Shown: one piece after another, positions 13,969-25,463 of the stretch
Layout: each line of letters begins with the position of its first letter
Position numbering within the stretch: position 1 is the stretch's first letter
Source: Escallonia rubra
Lineage: Eukaryota; Streptophyta; Magnoliopsida; Escalloniales; Escalloniaceae
Direction: 5' to 3'
Assembly: GCA_033065855.1 (NCBI GenBank)
Contig: JAVXUO010001269.1
Span: 186,001-250,000, forward strand
Length of the DNA: 64,000 bases
Program-made: the position numbers and the translations under genes
The notes under the pieces: model-generated
Told to the model about the DNA's origin: nothing
Database searches by the model: none
Seen by the model: the letters and a program-made list of their open reading frames with translations, nothing else

Positions 13969-16900
13969 TTACTGGACTGTATACGAAACGGACACCAGAC
14001 GTACATCAGATCGATGGTAAGATTGCATGTACGGAAGCAGATCAAACCGCTTAACGTTTTCAGTAATATCCGTGACCTTGAGATTTGCCTGCTCTGCCAG
14101 GCTAAGGAAATAACCAAACGTCTCGACATTTCGAATGACTGAAGCAATATATGCCACTGGCACTCCCTTGGACACGTGAGGCGAATATGTCGGGTTTGGA
14201 GTAGTGGTCAATCTACCTTTGCCTTCGCAACCATTTAACTGTTTGTCATCACCACCGTGAACTTCACCGTGAAGTTGAGGACGCTGGCAACCGCCATTCT
14301 GCTCATGTGGGTACGTTTTTTCCCCGTTGAGGAGAAGACAGAGGACTCTTATAAGATGTGGGAGGCATAATGGATTGTAGATTACATCCGCACCCAAACT
14401 GTAGAAAGAGAAGCAAGTTACAAGAGTGAAAGAAAAGGAAAAAGCTAACAATGGGGTCGAGTTTACTACAGTTAGCATGTTTGCTATTCTTCACACAAAA
14501 CGTTCTTATAATATTTTGTTCTTTTAACCAAATATCGTGCTTGAGCAATATCTCAACTCTAAAGTTCGGCATCCAAAAACGTAGGATTTACAGATACATC
14601 AGTTTAAAACCAAATTTGCTTGACCCTTTCCAACAAGTCAATATATGACAAAATGGCATGTTTATGAAGGTGTCACAATGCAATGATTTCCAGTAGCCAA
14701 CATAACAGCAACCTAACAAAAATTTACAATTTGTCGGCAGTCGAGTAAAACAAGAAGATAAAAAGGCAATGTAACAAAAATTCCCCAAAAAGATTAAGAC
14801 CATCATTCAACAAGTGCACAATTTCACCAAACGAATGGAAGTGCTTACACTATGTCTGGCATGATGTCTTGGAGCTCACTTTCCACTGCAGATTCCCATG
14901 GCAGATGCATGCATTGCACCTGAGATAAAGATTCACGTCAACTCTGAGTGCTACCTCTTTTCATTGGACTGGGATTTTTACTGTGCTAATTCCCATGACA
15001 GTTGGCCTCCGAAGCTTTACATAAGATAGTTTTATCTCTCAGGGTAAACGCGAAAAAAGAAAAAAGCTAACAGTGTTAATTTTACATACATCTACTATCA
15101 AGTATAGATACCTCCAAATTCAACACAAAGATCTTACTAGTTTCATCACATATATGCTTGTACATATCGAGCTATGCATGTATCACATGCAGCAGCAATG
15201 GTAAATTTGCAGTGATAAGAACACTTAAGAACGAACATTCTTTTCAAACTTAGTTCGCAAAAAACACGAACTATTTAACTTATGCTTTAAGAAGAACAGT
15301 TCGAACACTTCACAAAAAAAGCATGGAGTAGACCCCTAAAAAGTAAAAAATTTAATTTTGACAACTTATTCCAGCAAAAAGAAAAAAAAAATAGTACAAT
15401 CCTCTAGTTTAGTACCAAAAGAAACATGAGAAATTTAATAAGCGCGGGAAGAAGGAAAAAAGGTAGGCTCCATGGGGACCCGAAAAATAGAAAATATCAC
15501 ATACCTATACGATAACATCTGCTACAACGAAAGAATTTCTTAATGGTGTGCCCTTAAGTTTTTCTTAAACTTATCTAGAGAGCCACCCTAAGATTAATCA
15601 CTTCACTGGAATTACTCAGTTTGGTAAGAGAAAAAAGAGTGAATGAATCAATGCACGAAGTAAACTGGCTAACATCGTCGTGATTCCCACAGCCTTTAAA
15701 ACCTCCCACTGAGATGAATTGTTCTAGTGACGGAACGAGAATGGCGCACAGCACATGCCAGATGCTTATCACAGCCTTTGTCCCAAACTAGCTTTGAAGC
15801 CTATTCTTCCATTCACCCATATCCAAGAACAGTGCTCAGAGAAATTGCAAGCAATCAAGCGCTTTCCCACTACTTCTCCCCATGTTATTTTCGGTCCTAG
15901 GCTACCTCGTATAAACCCATCAACTTGATACAAATCACTTTTTTCTTACTGGGGTATCATAAGGCCTACATCAAGTATGACGAAATCATCTTAAGCGATG
16001 TTCCCTCATCTTCTCTAAAAGTGGCGCACCCCTACGTTCTTGCAAGTTATACCTCACTTCCTATGCTATCCTTCAATAGTGAGGCCACTCATCCACCTAA
16101 ACATTTGCACTTCAGTTAAACTCACCTTGCTTAGTGTTGTTTCTTAGTTGGCCAACGGTATGAACCATAGGGGAAGCAACATTTATCGAATATAACCTAT
16201 AAACATGAAGCGCACCAGAAGACAAGGCTGGAAGACAGTCCCAGTAGAAAGTTGATACAGGAGAAAGCTTATAAATCTTAATGCTTTAAAATTCACCAAC
16301 TAACTGCTACCAGTTGACTGAAAGTTCCAACGAGTTATTTCCTTCCATTTTCACTTTTTTCTGTGAAGAAATAAGTCTACATGCGAAGGAAATTAGCTGT
16401 TTAACTTTTATATCTTTTTCCCTACGGTGCTAACTATAAAACTATCTCGTGGTGTAATGTGAGAGAATTTTTGGTTCATAATAATGACTTCGGTGTATGG
16501 AAGTTTTCTTGTTCTCCAAGGAATGTTGCATTTCCAAAAAGCTTCTGCAGCAAAAGCTTTTAGTGATATATATAATGATAAGGGAATATAAGGCTAGAAA
16601 TAATATGTAGACTGGCCTTTGAGGCAACTTCCATATCTAGGAAACTGAGGGTCTGTTTGAAATCACTTACAGTTTTGGTTTTCAGTTTCCAAAAAAACAA
16701 AAACCAAAACCAGTTTAATTTTTTTTTTTTTTACAAAAACACATGGGTGTCTGATTACCCAGTTTTTATTTTGAGTTTTTCTTTTGGGTGTTTGATTACC
16801 CAATTTTTATTTTGAGTTTTTTCTTTGGTGGTGGTGGTGGTATTTTGAGTTTTTTCTTTAGCGGTGGCAGCAAAAACAAAAACTGAAAACCCAAAACTCC

Positions 16901-19900
16901 AAAACATGAGTTTTCAAAAATAGTCCTGTTTTCAAAACTAGTTTTCAAAACTGAAGGAAAAAAAACGAAAATTGTGTGTCAAAACACTTTTTTTTCCTCC
17001 AATTTATAAAATTGGAGAAAAAACTGGAAACTTAAATGTTACTAAACGCTACCTGAGTCTAAGAGTTAGATCCAGAGTATAGAACCACTAATACCATTGG
17101 GTCGTGTAACTAACCAAATGTGGATCTTCGATCGTTCTTTCTGAGAATGCACTTCTGGTGCTCAGGTGGTTAAGCTCCAAGTTGAGCTTTAGATTTGCCA
17201 AACTTGACAAGTCACCGTCAGTTAGTATCACCTGCACCAACAAAAAAAAATTGAAAATATTAGCAAATTCCAACCTTTGGTAATTTTACAAGAAACTGAT
17301 TCCTCAAAATTCAATGAATGGTTGCCAATGTGAAAAAAGTAACAAGTCTCTGATCAAATCTTCACACGCTCTCACAAACTATGCTTCTGGATTGATAATA
17401 ATATCCACACAAACTATGCTTCAAGTGAAAGAAAAGGTTCAAGCAGGTTATCTAGAGCTAACACTATTATGTTTAACTTGGTTTAACTTGAAGTGTCATC
17501 TGATCATGGAACATCTATCAAAAACTGAAACAGGCCGGATACAACAGACACGGAAGGGCCCACCTTACAGGAATTTTGAATTGATGATCTCTTACGATCT
17601 TTTTTCATTCTCATAGGTAGGTGGTTACAATGCAAATATACGCCAAGAGGGCGCCACCCATATACAAGGCTCTTGTCACAAAGTAAATAAGAGCAGAAAG
17701 TAGCAAAAAGGATCCTCCTTCAAGAAAATATAAGAAAAGCTTAGAAAATAAAAAGAGAGAAAATCCAAGATGAGCTCAAATTTATATCTATTACTACTGA
17801 TACAGGCACCATGACTTATGAAAACTATGGTTTTTGTGCTTGGCTTTGAAGTTTGTAGCGAAGGTAGTGCAGGCTATCGACTTTACACTTCAAAATACAG
17901 CCTAGAGTCAGATGGCCCGGCCTTGTTATCCTCTTCCCATTAGATGTGACCATCGATCAGGGTTGTTAAAGCTTTGTTTGTAATGACCTCTTGCAACCAT
18001 CCTGAGTTGCTACTTCAGTAAAATCCCAAAATAATTACCATCTTGATTATACAATTTATTGCAAGTTTCCAAGGCACACCATATTAATTTGTCAAACTGC
18101 TCAAAAGGAATCTTAGTTTAAGAAAGCTACAAACATAACACATATATTTCTTCAGACCCCATCAACAAAATAGTTCATATTTCGGAAAACGTCCGAACTG
18201 TATTTGAAAGGGCTATAAATATCTGATAGGTCGAAGTGGCTCATGAATTTACAATCAAAAGGTTAGATTATTGTACTTGCACATGACTATTTAAAGAAGC
18301 AAAAAGATTAAGAAAACCAACAAAAAGTAATCTAATTCCCAAAAGAAATGTTACATCGCAATGATTAGCAGATAACCAACACAGATAACTTTGGTGGAGA
18401 GGGAGAGAGGGAGGGAAACTTGCCTTGGAGGCTTTAACATGGGCTAGACAAATGCCAACCAAGCCAACACCTGTACCAACCTACTCTTTATTGGGTAAAC
18501 CACACAAACGAGAAAATGATCACTCCATGCTTTCTAAATAAGTACTAAAGTAACTAAACAAGTATAAGAAGTCGAGACAAACATAGAACATGATGTGGAT
18601 TAAAATGAGAGAAGGCACAGGTAGTAACATTTCTGTATCAAGAACTATTTTAGTGATTATCCTTTATGTAAAGCGGAACACATTGGTTATTAGAAGAGAA
18701 ACCAATGCATATGAAGTTGTTAGGTTATTTATGCATGTTTCAGTTTGGACATGCACTTCAAGTTTTGTAAAGAAGAATCTTGTTTTAGGAAGACCATCTC
18801 ACCTCAAAACAGGATTTACTCGAGAACATCTCCGGGCAAGAAAGAATAAGCTCTGACAAGAAAAGACTTGAGGGCCAAAGAGAACAACTGTGTGGATGCC
18901 ACCAAGAGTATCATTCAATCAGTTCATATGCCCAAGTCAATGAAACGTTTACTATGCTACCATCATAAACTCTCACATGAATAACAATTACAACAAAACA
19001 TAGGAGAGCATACACAGCACAACTCAAAGACCCTAGAAAGGAGTACGAATTCAAATTTAAGAGTTAAATTCCCACCCATAAGAAGTACTTGTCGAATAAA
19101 AGTTCAAGCTAGAATTAGTTCAATGCACTTAAATCCAATGCTCCTAAACTTTGAAGGTAAGACCAGGGTTGTCTAATACCAGAAATTTACCCATAACAAT
19201 TCGAGCCCAAATTTGACCAAGCTTCCGAAAAAGCACGGGAAATTAGCACCAATAGTCATGATTGGCAACAGAAATTAGAGATCGAGGTCATATATTCAAG
19301 TGCCCTTGCTGCAATGCATGAACAATCTATTTACATGAACCGTTGATGCATTTTGGCACCAGTAGCTAAATCAAAGCCTAAAAGGCATTCTAATGATATA
19401 GCTGAGTCAAGATGTATTAAGCTTGATTTAGGCAGCCAAAGTCAGCATCCTGGCACAGCTTAACTCAGCTGGTGCAGCAGCAAGTGCTGCAGCTGCACAG
19501 CGGTTTGCTACAAATGGCAAGCCAGGACAAAGGCAATCCAAAAGATGTAGTACATTACTCCTTGAAGCACATATTCCTCTAGCCCTTATAGAGGACACAA
19601 TTTGATGGCATTCTCAGCCCCACTACCTTAAATTTAATAAATACATCAACTCAACTGCCTGACTAAGACCTACTAAAAACTACCGTATTGATGGCAAACT
19701 AACAGCAGTTTGGGTACCCTAGAACATCTGGAAAACAACTTCAATTAAACAGCCACTAAAAACCCCAAGTGTTCCTAAATTCCAGCACAGATAATTGACG
19801 AAAACAACCTTGGAGTGAAACCTGCTCTGGGCGGAATCAATTTTCTTCCATAGTTAGCCAGTTTTGAGCCATATTCAGGTATTTCAGTAACTTTAACCTT

Positions 19901-22807
19901 GACCCCACTTTTCATATTCTATCGAACGAACAAAGCTTGGACTGATTATGCACAATCATTATGAAATTAACAAGCAAGGGCCATTTCAAGGTGCATGGGT
20001 AGAATGCTCTGACTGCAAACTTTTAAAGCACAGTTAAAAGTTCGAGTCGGGTTAATGCGTTCTCTGTGGCAGGAGGCCGACGTGGAGTGCGCCCACCATG
20101 GCAATAGAGGGCCTAGATAGTGATCTAACCCTTGTGATAAAGTCATGGAGGGCACCCATATAAGCAGAAGCAACATTGGGTTATGGATTTTGTACCGCTT
20201 CTGTAAACGAAGCATGATAAATTCTATGAGAAAAACACCCTATACGGGAGACTATCGTCTGTACGAGAAGTTGGTGGTCTGTGCAACTAAATTTTCCTTT
20301 GAGACGTTGCGGTCTATGAGAAGTTGGTGGTCTATAAACCTGAAACGAATAACACATTGCAAGCCAAGCAAGACGAAAGACTTGACCCTTTTATTTAGCC
20401 ACACTAAAATTTCCAAACCTGACCAGATTGAGCAATTAATCACATGTAACAAGCGCACGACGGACGACAACTTGTACTACAAAAAAGAAAACCTACAAAA
20501 TAACCCGAGACCTTGACATTAGAAATAACTGTCAGTAAATTGTACCCAAGTTTAGTAACGATACTCAACGTCAGGAAATCCTTGTGAACTTTGGCCCTGA
20601 TGTTCACTTAATGTCTCCACTATATCATTTGTTTGACATCAAATGTCCTGGGTTAAAAATGGTACTCAACATTTTGTGTACCAATACTACGTGACAATTT
20701 TCCATACCCAGTATCTCCTTCAAGCATGTTGAGCGAACATTGCAGTGGAATTACCAGTTTCCTTGACTTTGGACAAACCGTGGCTTCAGGACAGCCTTCA
20801 TGAAAAACAAAGCATCTACAGAGAGTGAGACGAGGCAGGCGAAAACTGACGAAAAGGACGTATATATATCAATCAAAATTTGTTACCATCAGGAAAAAGA
20901 AACGAAACCCACTTCAAAGACTTTGCATTTCCCTTTGTTGTGTCATTTTCCTAATTGAGAAAACCATTTTAAAAAGATTGATTTAACCAAAAAGACGAAT
21001 CCCTAGTACCACTCAAATTACCTTTAGTGAAGTCATGTAATGCGCACACTGCTCATACAATTCATCTAAAACTTCTCCACCAATGGATTCAATTTCAACA
21101 ATAAGCTTCTTTAGAAGATTTTTCACGTAAGGTGCATGGCATTTTCCTTCCTGCAGGGGGTACAAAATTTAATACTCACCAAATACTCAAATCGTACGAT
21201 ACAATTACCAACAATATGTAGTTTGAAATAAAAAACACATAAATGAATAATACAAATATTCTTCAATTCATGGTGGTTTTTTCATTGAACAGTGATGGCA
21301 AGCCCGACAAGTATAAACACTTCGTAAATGCTCAAGCCTTAAGGGTCTCTCCTGTTTGTTAAGGAGTACGCAAAAAGAGTAGTATTCAGACTAAATTCTA
21401 CCCCTAGTCTTCTCTCACCATCTGTTTGGCAGAAGCCATTAAAATGGACTCTTTTTCCTTTTGATATAATAATAGGTGTTCAAGAAGCTCTATCCAAACT
21501 TATAAAGATGTATGTATTAGTAAACATGTGTCCGTAAATGAATAGATGTACAATGTTAGTCGCATACATACGCACAAAGCGCAACTATATCTACACTATT
21601 TATAAAGCCAACAGTCAAGTCCGTATTACAATACTTTTGGTGTTACACTTTTTCTTTATGAGAAGTGGCAAGCAATTAGGGCAAGAGAAAACAAATTAGA
21701 CTAACTTTTTGTGAGAAATGTCAAACAATAAGGGGAAGAGAAGCAAAGTAGAAACTGCATTTGGCAGTTACCAGAGTCGTTTGTGTTACTAGTTTGAAAG
21801 CTACATAAAGCAATCACACTTGATCAAAACTTTTAGTCAAAACATATTGGCAGCATGAAAAATAAGACACGATCAGGGAGATGAATAATTTATGCATCTC
21901 TAATCTTCACGACAACCTTTTTTTCTAATTCCTTAAAAGATGCAATCTGATCTCTATCTCTATCTTCCTAATTTGATGAAACCAAGAATAAAATTTGTGG
22001 TGCTTAGAAGAAGATGACACCCACAGATACATAATGTGAATTTAATAAAACGTTATGAACATATTTCTGTTGTGTTTGTCTGACCATTGTATTGGGTTCT
22101 CTATGTTGTGGTTTGCATAGCACACGTCGTGCACGCGTAGAGAGCTAGAATAGTATACATAGCCAATAACATGCTCGTATTTGTGCATATTTGCACAAGT
22201 AAGCATGCATGTTACAGAAAAACAGAACTTCACTTGTAGCTTGTTTACTTCTTTGTAGCTTACCAGAGCTTAATAACTTAAAGCCAAAGAATACCTAGCT
22301 TATTTTATTTTTTATTTCTTTATTTTATCAGTAAAAATTTTATTTTTATTTTATTCGGAAAGGAGTCATTTTGTTTACATTGCAAGCTCAAACAGCACAA
22401 CGTATAGCAGGGCGCACACCCTCTGTCTAATCCATTTATGTGAAAAACAGAGAATAAACCACAAGCCATCTAAGCGTAAAACTGTATCCCTAAGAGATGT
22501 TAGATAACAGTGTTGTGACTTACGGCTTTCCGTATACAGTGCTCCCATATGAAGCTCTGTACGCTATCAGTTATGGAACCACCACCACAGTCCCTGTGAG
22601 TTTCACCCGCCGAACAGAATTTGTAGTCAGTTCGGGGATTAAGATTAGAAAGAAATGAACGGGGGAATTGTGAAAATGGGTGGTGTTAGCTCGACTGGGG
22701 GTTTACCGGGCCAAGGAGATGAGGGAATCCGGCGGCTCCATGGCCAGAAAGGCGGCGACCAGGTGGAGCCACGGCGGAGCGGTAGTGTCGAGCTCTTCAT
22801 CCGCCAT
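13969..22807 (-). CDS. EEF2KMT: EEF2KMT/FAM86-type protein-lysine N-methyltransferase
   Basis: Ten exons on the minus strand: 22707-22807, 22524-22593, 21022-21150, 20887-20950, 20708-20795, 18803-18887, 18424-18480, 17115-17231, 14849-14919, 13969-14398; 1212 nt, 403 aa, stop at 13969-13971. All phases agree. The N-terminal half (MADEELDTTAPPWLHLVAAF onward) is the FAM86 N-terminal domain. A seven-beta-strand methyltransferase follows: SAM-binding motif I EVGTGVGLVG at about 179-188, acidic motif LTDGD at about 201-205, and the family-16 motif ADVIYNP at about 264-270. In yeast and animals this family trimethylates a lysine of elongation factor 2 in the cytosol; a similar role here is inferred. 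Intron 7 is GC-AG (AAG|GCAAGT at 18424/18423). The 5' flank carries site II and telo-box motifs and a two-codon upstream ORF. Confidence 0.93.
14920..17114 (-). other. 2.2-kb intron of EEF2KMT
   Basis: It lies between the exon ending IEDPHL and the exon starting VQCMHLPWES. Apart from a MITE-like block at about 16650-17053 I see only AT-rich, non-coding sequence. Confidence 0.8.
16650..17053. mobile_element. hAT-like MITE with internal 41-bp tandem repeat
   Basis: One end reads AGGGTCTGTTTGAAATCAC. The opposite end on the other strand reads AGGTAGCGTTTAGTAACA, the usual look of imperfect hAT MITE termini. The interior is A/T-run rich (AAAACCAAAAC type). A 41-bp unit starting GGGTGT(C/T)TGATTACCCA is repeated at 16745 and 16786, with a partial third copy. 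A clear 8-bp target duplication is not visible. Confidence 0.5.
18888..20707 (-). other. 1.8-kb intron of EEF2KMT
   Basis: It lies between the exon ending LEGDT(G) and the exon starting CSLWPSS. It contains a tRNA-like SINE candidate near 19985-20190 and a direct repeat GAGAAGTTGGTGGTCT (about 20268 and 20318). No in-phase exon was found within it. Confidence 0.8.
19985..20190 (+). repeat. Possible tRNA-derived SINE fragment
   Basis: A tRNA-like head includes a D-arm-like GCATGGGTAGAATGC, an anticodon-loop-like GACTGCAAAC and a B-box-like AGTTCGAGTC at about 20038. It is followed by about 120 bp of unrelated tail. The pairing is too poor for a functional tRNA. The call rests on the spacing of the pol III-like boxes only. 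Confidence 0.3.
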
Positions 22808-22831
22808 GTAGCTTTCCAGCTCCGGCTGCTC

Positions 22832-22840
22832 TTACGGCAT
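22832..22840 (-). promoter_or_regulatory. Two-codon upstream ORF (Met-Pro-stop) before EEF2KMT
   Basis: On the minus strand ATG-CCG-TAA lies 24 nt upstream of the EEF2KMT start codon at 22807. If the transcript starts further upstream, a scanning ribosome would meet this minimal ORF first. The transcription start is not known. Confidence 0.5.
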
Positions 22841-22887
22841 TTCTTTCTTTCCCTTGGAAGCTTTTTTGTTCGACAGATTAAATGGGT

Positions 22888-22980
22888 TGGGCCCGATGGG
22901 GCTAGAACCCCATCTTTATTCACCAGATGTTTTTAGGGTTTTGCAAAGAGAGATAGAGATGGAAGGCTTGCTCAGGCCCA
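22888..22980 (-). promoter_or_regulatory. Site II and telo-box motifs upstream of EEF2KMT
   Basis: There is a TGGGCC/GGGCCC site II element at 22888-22894, a telo box (AAACCCTA on the minus strand) at 22934-22941, and a second site II (GGCCCA on plus) at 22975-22980, all within 175 bp upstream of the start. Telo box plus site II (TGGGCY, TCP-bound) is known from plant ribosomal-protein and other translation or growth genes. That regulation here is inferred. Confidence 0.6.
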
Positions 22981-23829
22981 ATCGACAACCAATCGGTTGT
23001 ATGAAGATACATACAGTCCTTTGGACAGTGACTATTAATTTTTATAATGATTTTTTTATTAATACTTTCAACGATAAATTTTAACGGTATCTTTTTTTGC
23101 GTCATTAAGTAAAAGTCGCTAAAAATATTTAATGATAATTAATTGTCATTAAATACAGGGTGATAGGTATTTTTCTATAGCCCGCGTAGCAGTTAATTTT
23201 TTTTCTATTTACAGAACTGCAATTCTCTGTTAAAAGAATATAAAGAAGACTTAAATAGGCTTTATTCTTGATCGGAAGCTTTTATGCTTTAGAAAAAGTA
23301 AGTACAACTTGGCAATATAGGGATAGCCTTTTGTAAGCAAATCAACGTAGTAACAAATCCGAAATCTGGACATTGTTCCTTCTCGTCCATAATTGGGGTT
23401 TGAGAATTATGCAGAGTTTGTTCTTGTAATGATGGTCAAATTTGCTAATTTTCTTTTTGTAGGTACAGGGTAATCCATTAAAACTTCTCAGAGCAATGTC
23501 TTGCGCACAGAAATCCATCAATACGATAAAAAAAGGCAACGAAGCTATGTTCAAAACTAGTGCTACTATAAAATGAATCCTGGCGGTCGTAAGGTACACA
23601 TGTAGGTTCCAATAAGCGTACATGCTTGGTATCTTTGAAGCCATTGCCTTAGCGACAGGCATGTTACAAATCTTGTAAAGAATTTGCATATGTGTTACTA
23701 TTGATCTCGAAAATGCAATCGTTCATGTTCCGTCGTAACTGGCAACCCATTGTGAAAGAGGACCTTCGTTCATGTATCAAAAGGCAATTGGCATTCAAAT
23801 AAAAGGTGCTTTAAGCTCTCTTCGTAATG
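22981..23829. other. Intergenic AT-rich stretch
   Basis: This is EEF2KMT upstream DNA with no gene I can support. The short minus-strand frame near 23342-23689 (115 codons) has no recognisable domain. The right part may belong to the degraded retroelement whose ORF1 relic begins near 23830. Confidence 0.5.
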
Positions 23830-24130
23830 GTAGCGCGTGTCGAATGGGTCAGAGAAGGCCGGGTTCCTCTATAAACCATTAGAGCTAAAATTGATTATTG
23901 TCGTGTGCAGAATCCCGCATGTTGGATGCTTCCAATCTCATGTGCTAATGCGAATAGGCAATATGTTGGGGAAAGCTATCAAGGCAGATACCACTTCGCG
24001 AAAAGCAGAAAGAGGCAGGTTTGCCCGTGGCCCACAGGAAATGAGTGGGAAGATCGAAAAGTTTCGGTCTTCGGTGATCACAGCCCAGACCTTCAATTTG
24101 TCCTTAGTTTTGAGTTTCACATGATAAGCT
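23830..24130 (+). mobile_element. Relic of LINE ORF1 (DUF4283 gag-like domain)
   Basis: The plus-strand frame contains VLMRIGNMLGKAIKADTT followed by KAERGRFAR. This matches the core of the plant non-LTR (L1-type) ORF1 DUF4283 region, typically RIGN-x-GKPIK-x-D-T ... RGRFARVCVE. The preceding CRIPH fits the usual (W)VRIP stretch. After RGRFAR the frame departs from the family, where ARVCVE is expected, so a frameshift or substitution block is likely. No reverse transcriptase or poly-A tail was recognised; only a short fragment remains. Confidence 0.6.
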
Positions 24131-24295
24131 AATCGAAGAATAAAAGTAGTCTTACGTATCGTATCTTTCCAAACCACTTCGCAATAAGACAGTTTGGTTC
24201 CATGCTTCCTGAGTTTGTCCCAAAAGGAACAAGCGATAAAGTCACCCGTGGTAGTTAAAGACCACAGAATGCTCTAACTTTGCATACGATTTGGA

Positions 24296-24817
24296 TAGGG
24301 GTGAGCATTTAAACCGTTAAAACTGATCCAACGGTAAAAATCGAACCAACCAATCTGTCTATTTCTAAACCGATCTAAAAATCAATTGGGTTTTTTTTTT
24401 CCCAAACCGTACATTCGGCTCGGTTCGAATTTTTTTGAAACCGCATAAACCAAACCAATCGTATATAATATAACATATCTATATTTTTACCTAATCCTAG
24501 TTATCTAACCAATCATATAAAATGGGATAACCCTTAATTTTCTTGACGTAACACACATTTTTCACTCGCCGCCTATATCTCACTAAAAGTGTTATTAACT
24601 TTTATAAAAAAAAATTAGTTTTTTTTAAACTTATTAGCATGTATAAGTTATTAATTATTTGGCCTAAACTTGTCCAAAATTGAGTTTGGCTCAAACCGAT
24701 CTGTTCAACCCGCAGAAACCGAACCGTTCAACCACGTTTTTTTTCCAAACCGAGGTTAATCGGTTTAGTTTGGTATTCAGCTTCTAAACCAAATCAACCG
24801 AATCGTACTCACCCCTA
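24296..24817. mobile_element. hAT-like MITE rich in AAACCGA-type repeats
   Basis: Perfect 10-bp terminal inverted repeats, TAGGGGTGAG, lie at 24296-24305 and 24808-24817. The interior repeats AAACCG/GAACCG words on both strands, typical of a widespread plant hAT MITE group. Candidate 8-bp flanks are imperfect (GATTTGGA left, GATTGAGA one base outside right). 522 bp, no coding capacity. Confidence 0.7.
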
Positions 24818-25030
24818 CGATTGAGAATCAACTCATGGGCAACTGTAGCAATAACAACTATTAGGGCGTATGTCTCAGTCTAAGGCCATTGTCAGTGGTT
24901 TTGCCTGTTTCTAGTTTGACATTCAATTGACTTGCACATCGTGGACCACACATGTTGGGGCAGCGATTAGTGGTTAATAAGACGTCTAAGTTGTATGGAA
25001 ATTATAGTTAATTACATAAAATCGTGATTT

Positions 25031-25463
25031 GGCCGAGTTGTAAAAGTCCATAAAGTTAGAAAAGTTGCAAAGGAACACATGATAGCGCAAAAGTGTTGTA
25101 TCTTACGGTTCCTATAATAGAATGAAAGAATTATCCAAAATCCCCGTATGTATAAATCCTAAGATCACTTTTGTTGTTTATGTGCAAGAAAAGTGACGAG
25201 AAGAGGGGCGGCCGGCGTGTCAAGACTCGTGCTCAAAACAAAACCCTAGATCAACATCACATAAATCTAGAGTTTGTGATGTTTGTCAATAGATCTAGGG
25301 TTTGTGCAATATGTGTACACAGATCTAGGGTTTGTGCATTTTTAGTACATAAGAAAGCTCCCTGAGCTTAGAAAAGTTGAAAAGGTACACATGAGCTAAG
25401 ATCCATATCTCAATTGTCCCTTTGCAGCCTTTTTAACCTCAATGAGTCTTCTACAACTCGGCC
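25031..25463. mobile_element. TIR element containing telo-box tandem repeats
   Basis: The left end begins GGCCGAGTTGTAAAAG. The right end on the minus strand begins GGCCGAGTTGTAGAAG, and similarity continues for about 55 bp (roughly three quarters identical). The interior includes about three 30-bp units with TAGGGTTTGTG. 433 bp, no coding capacity; the family is not recognised and no target duplication was found. Confidence 0.6.
25263..25352. repeat. 30-bp tandem repeat carrying telo-box words
   Basis: Three units of about 28-30 bp start at 25263, 25291 and 25321. Each begins (A)GATCTAG(G/A)GTTTGTG, the last two holding TAGGGTTT. An opposite-strand AAACCCTAGATC lies just upstream at about 25241. 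Confidence 0.75.

Noticed and set aside
19160-19250. Possible extra EEF2KMT exon (minus strand, ending before a GTAAAT donor)
   Set aside because: The true exon at 18803-18887 joins its neighbours in phase and carries the expected family sequence, so no exon is needed here.
19985-20060. Cys-like tRNA gene
   Set aside because: B-box and anticodon-like words are present, but the acceptor and arms do not pair; at best a SINE head.
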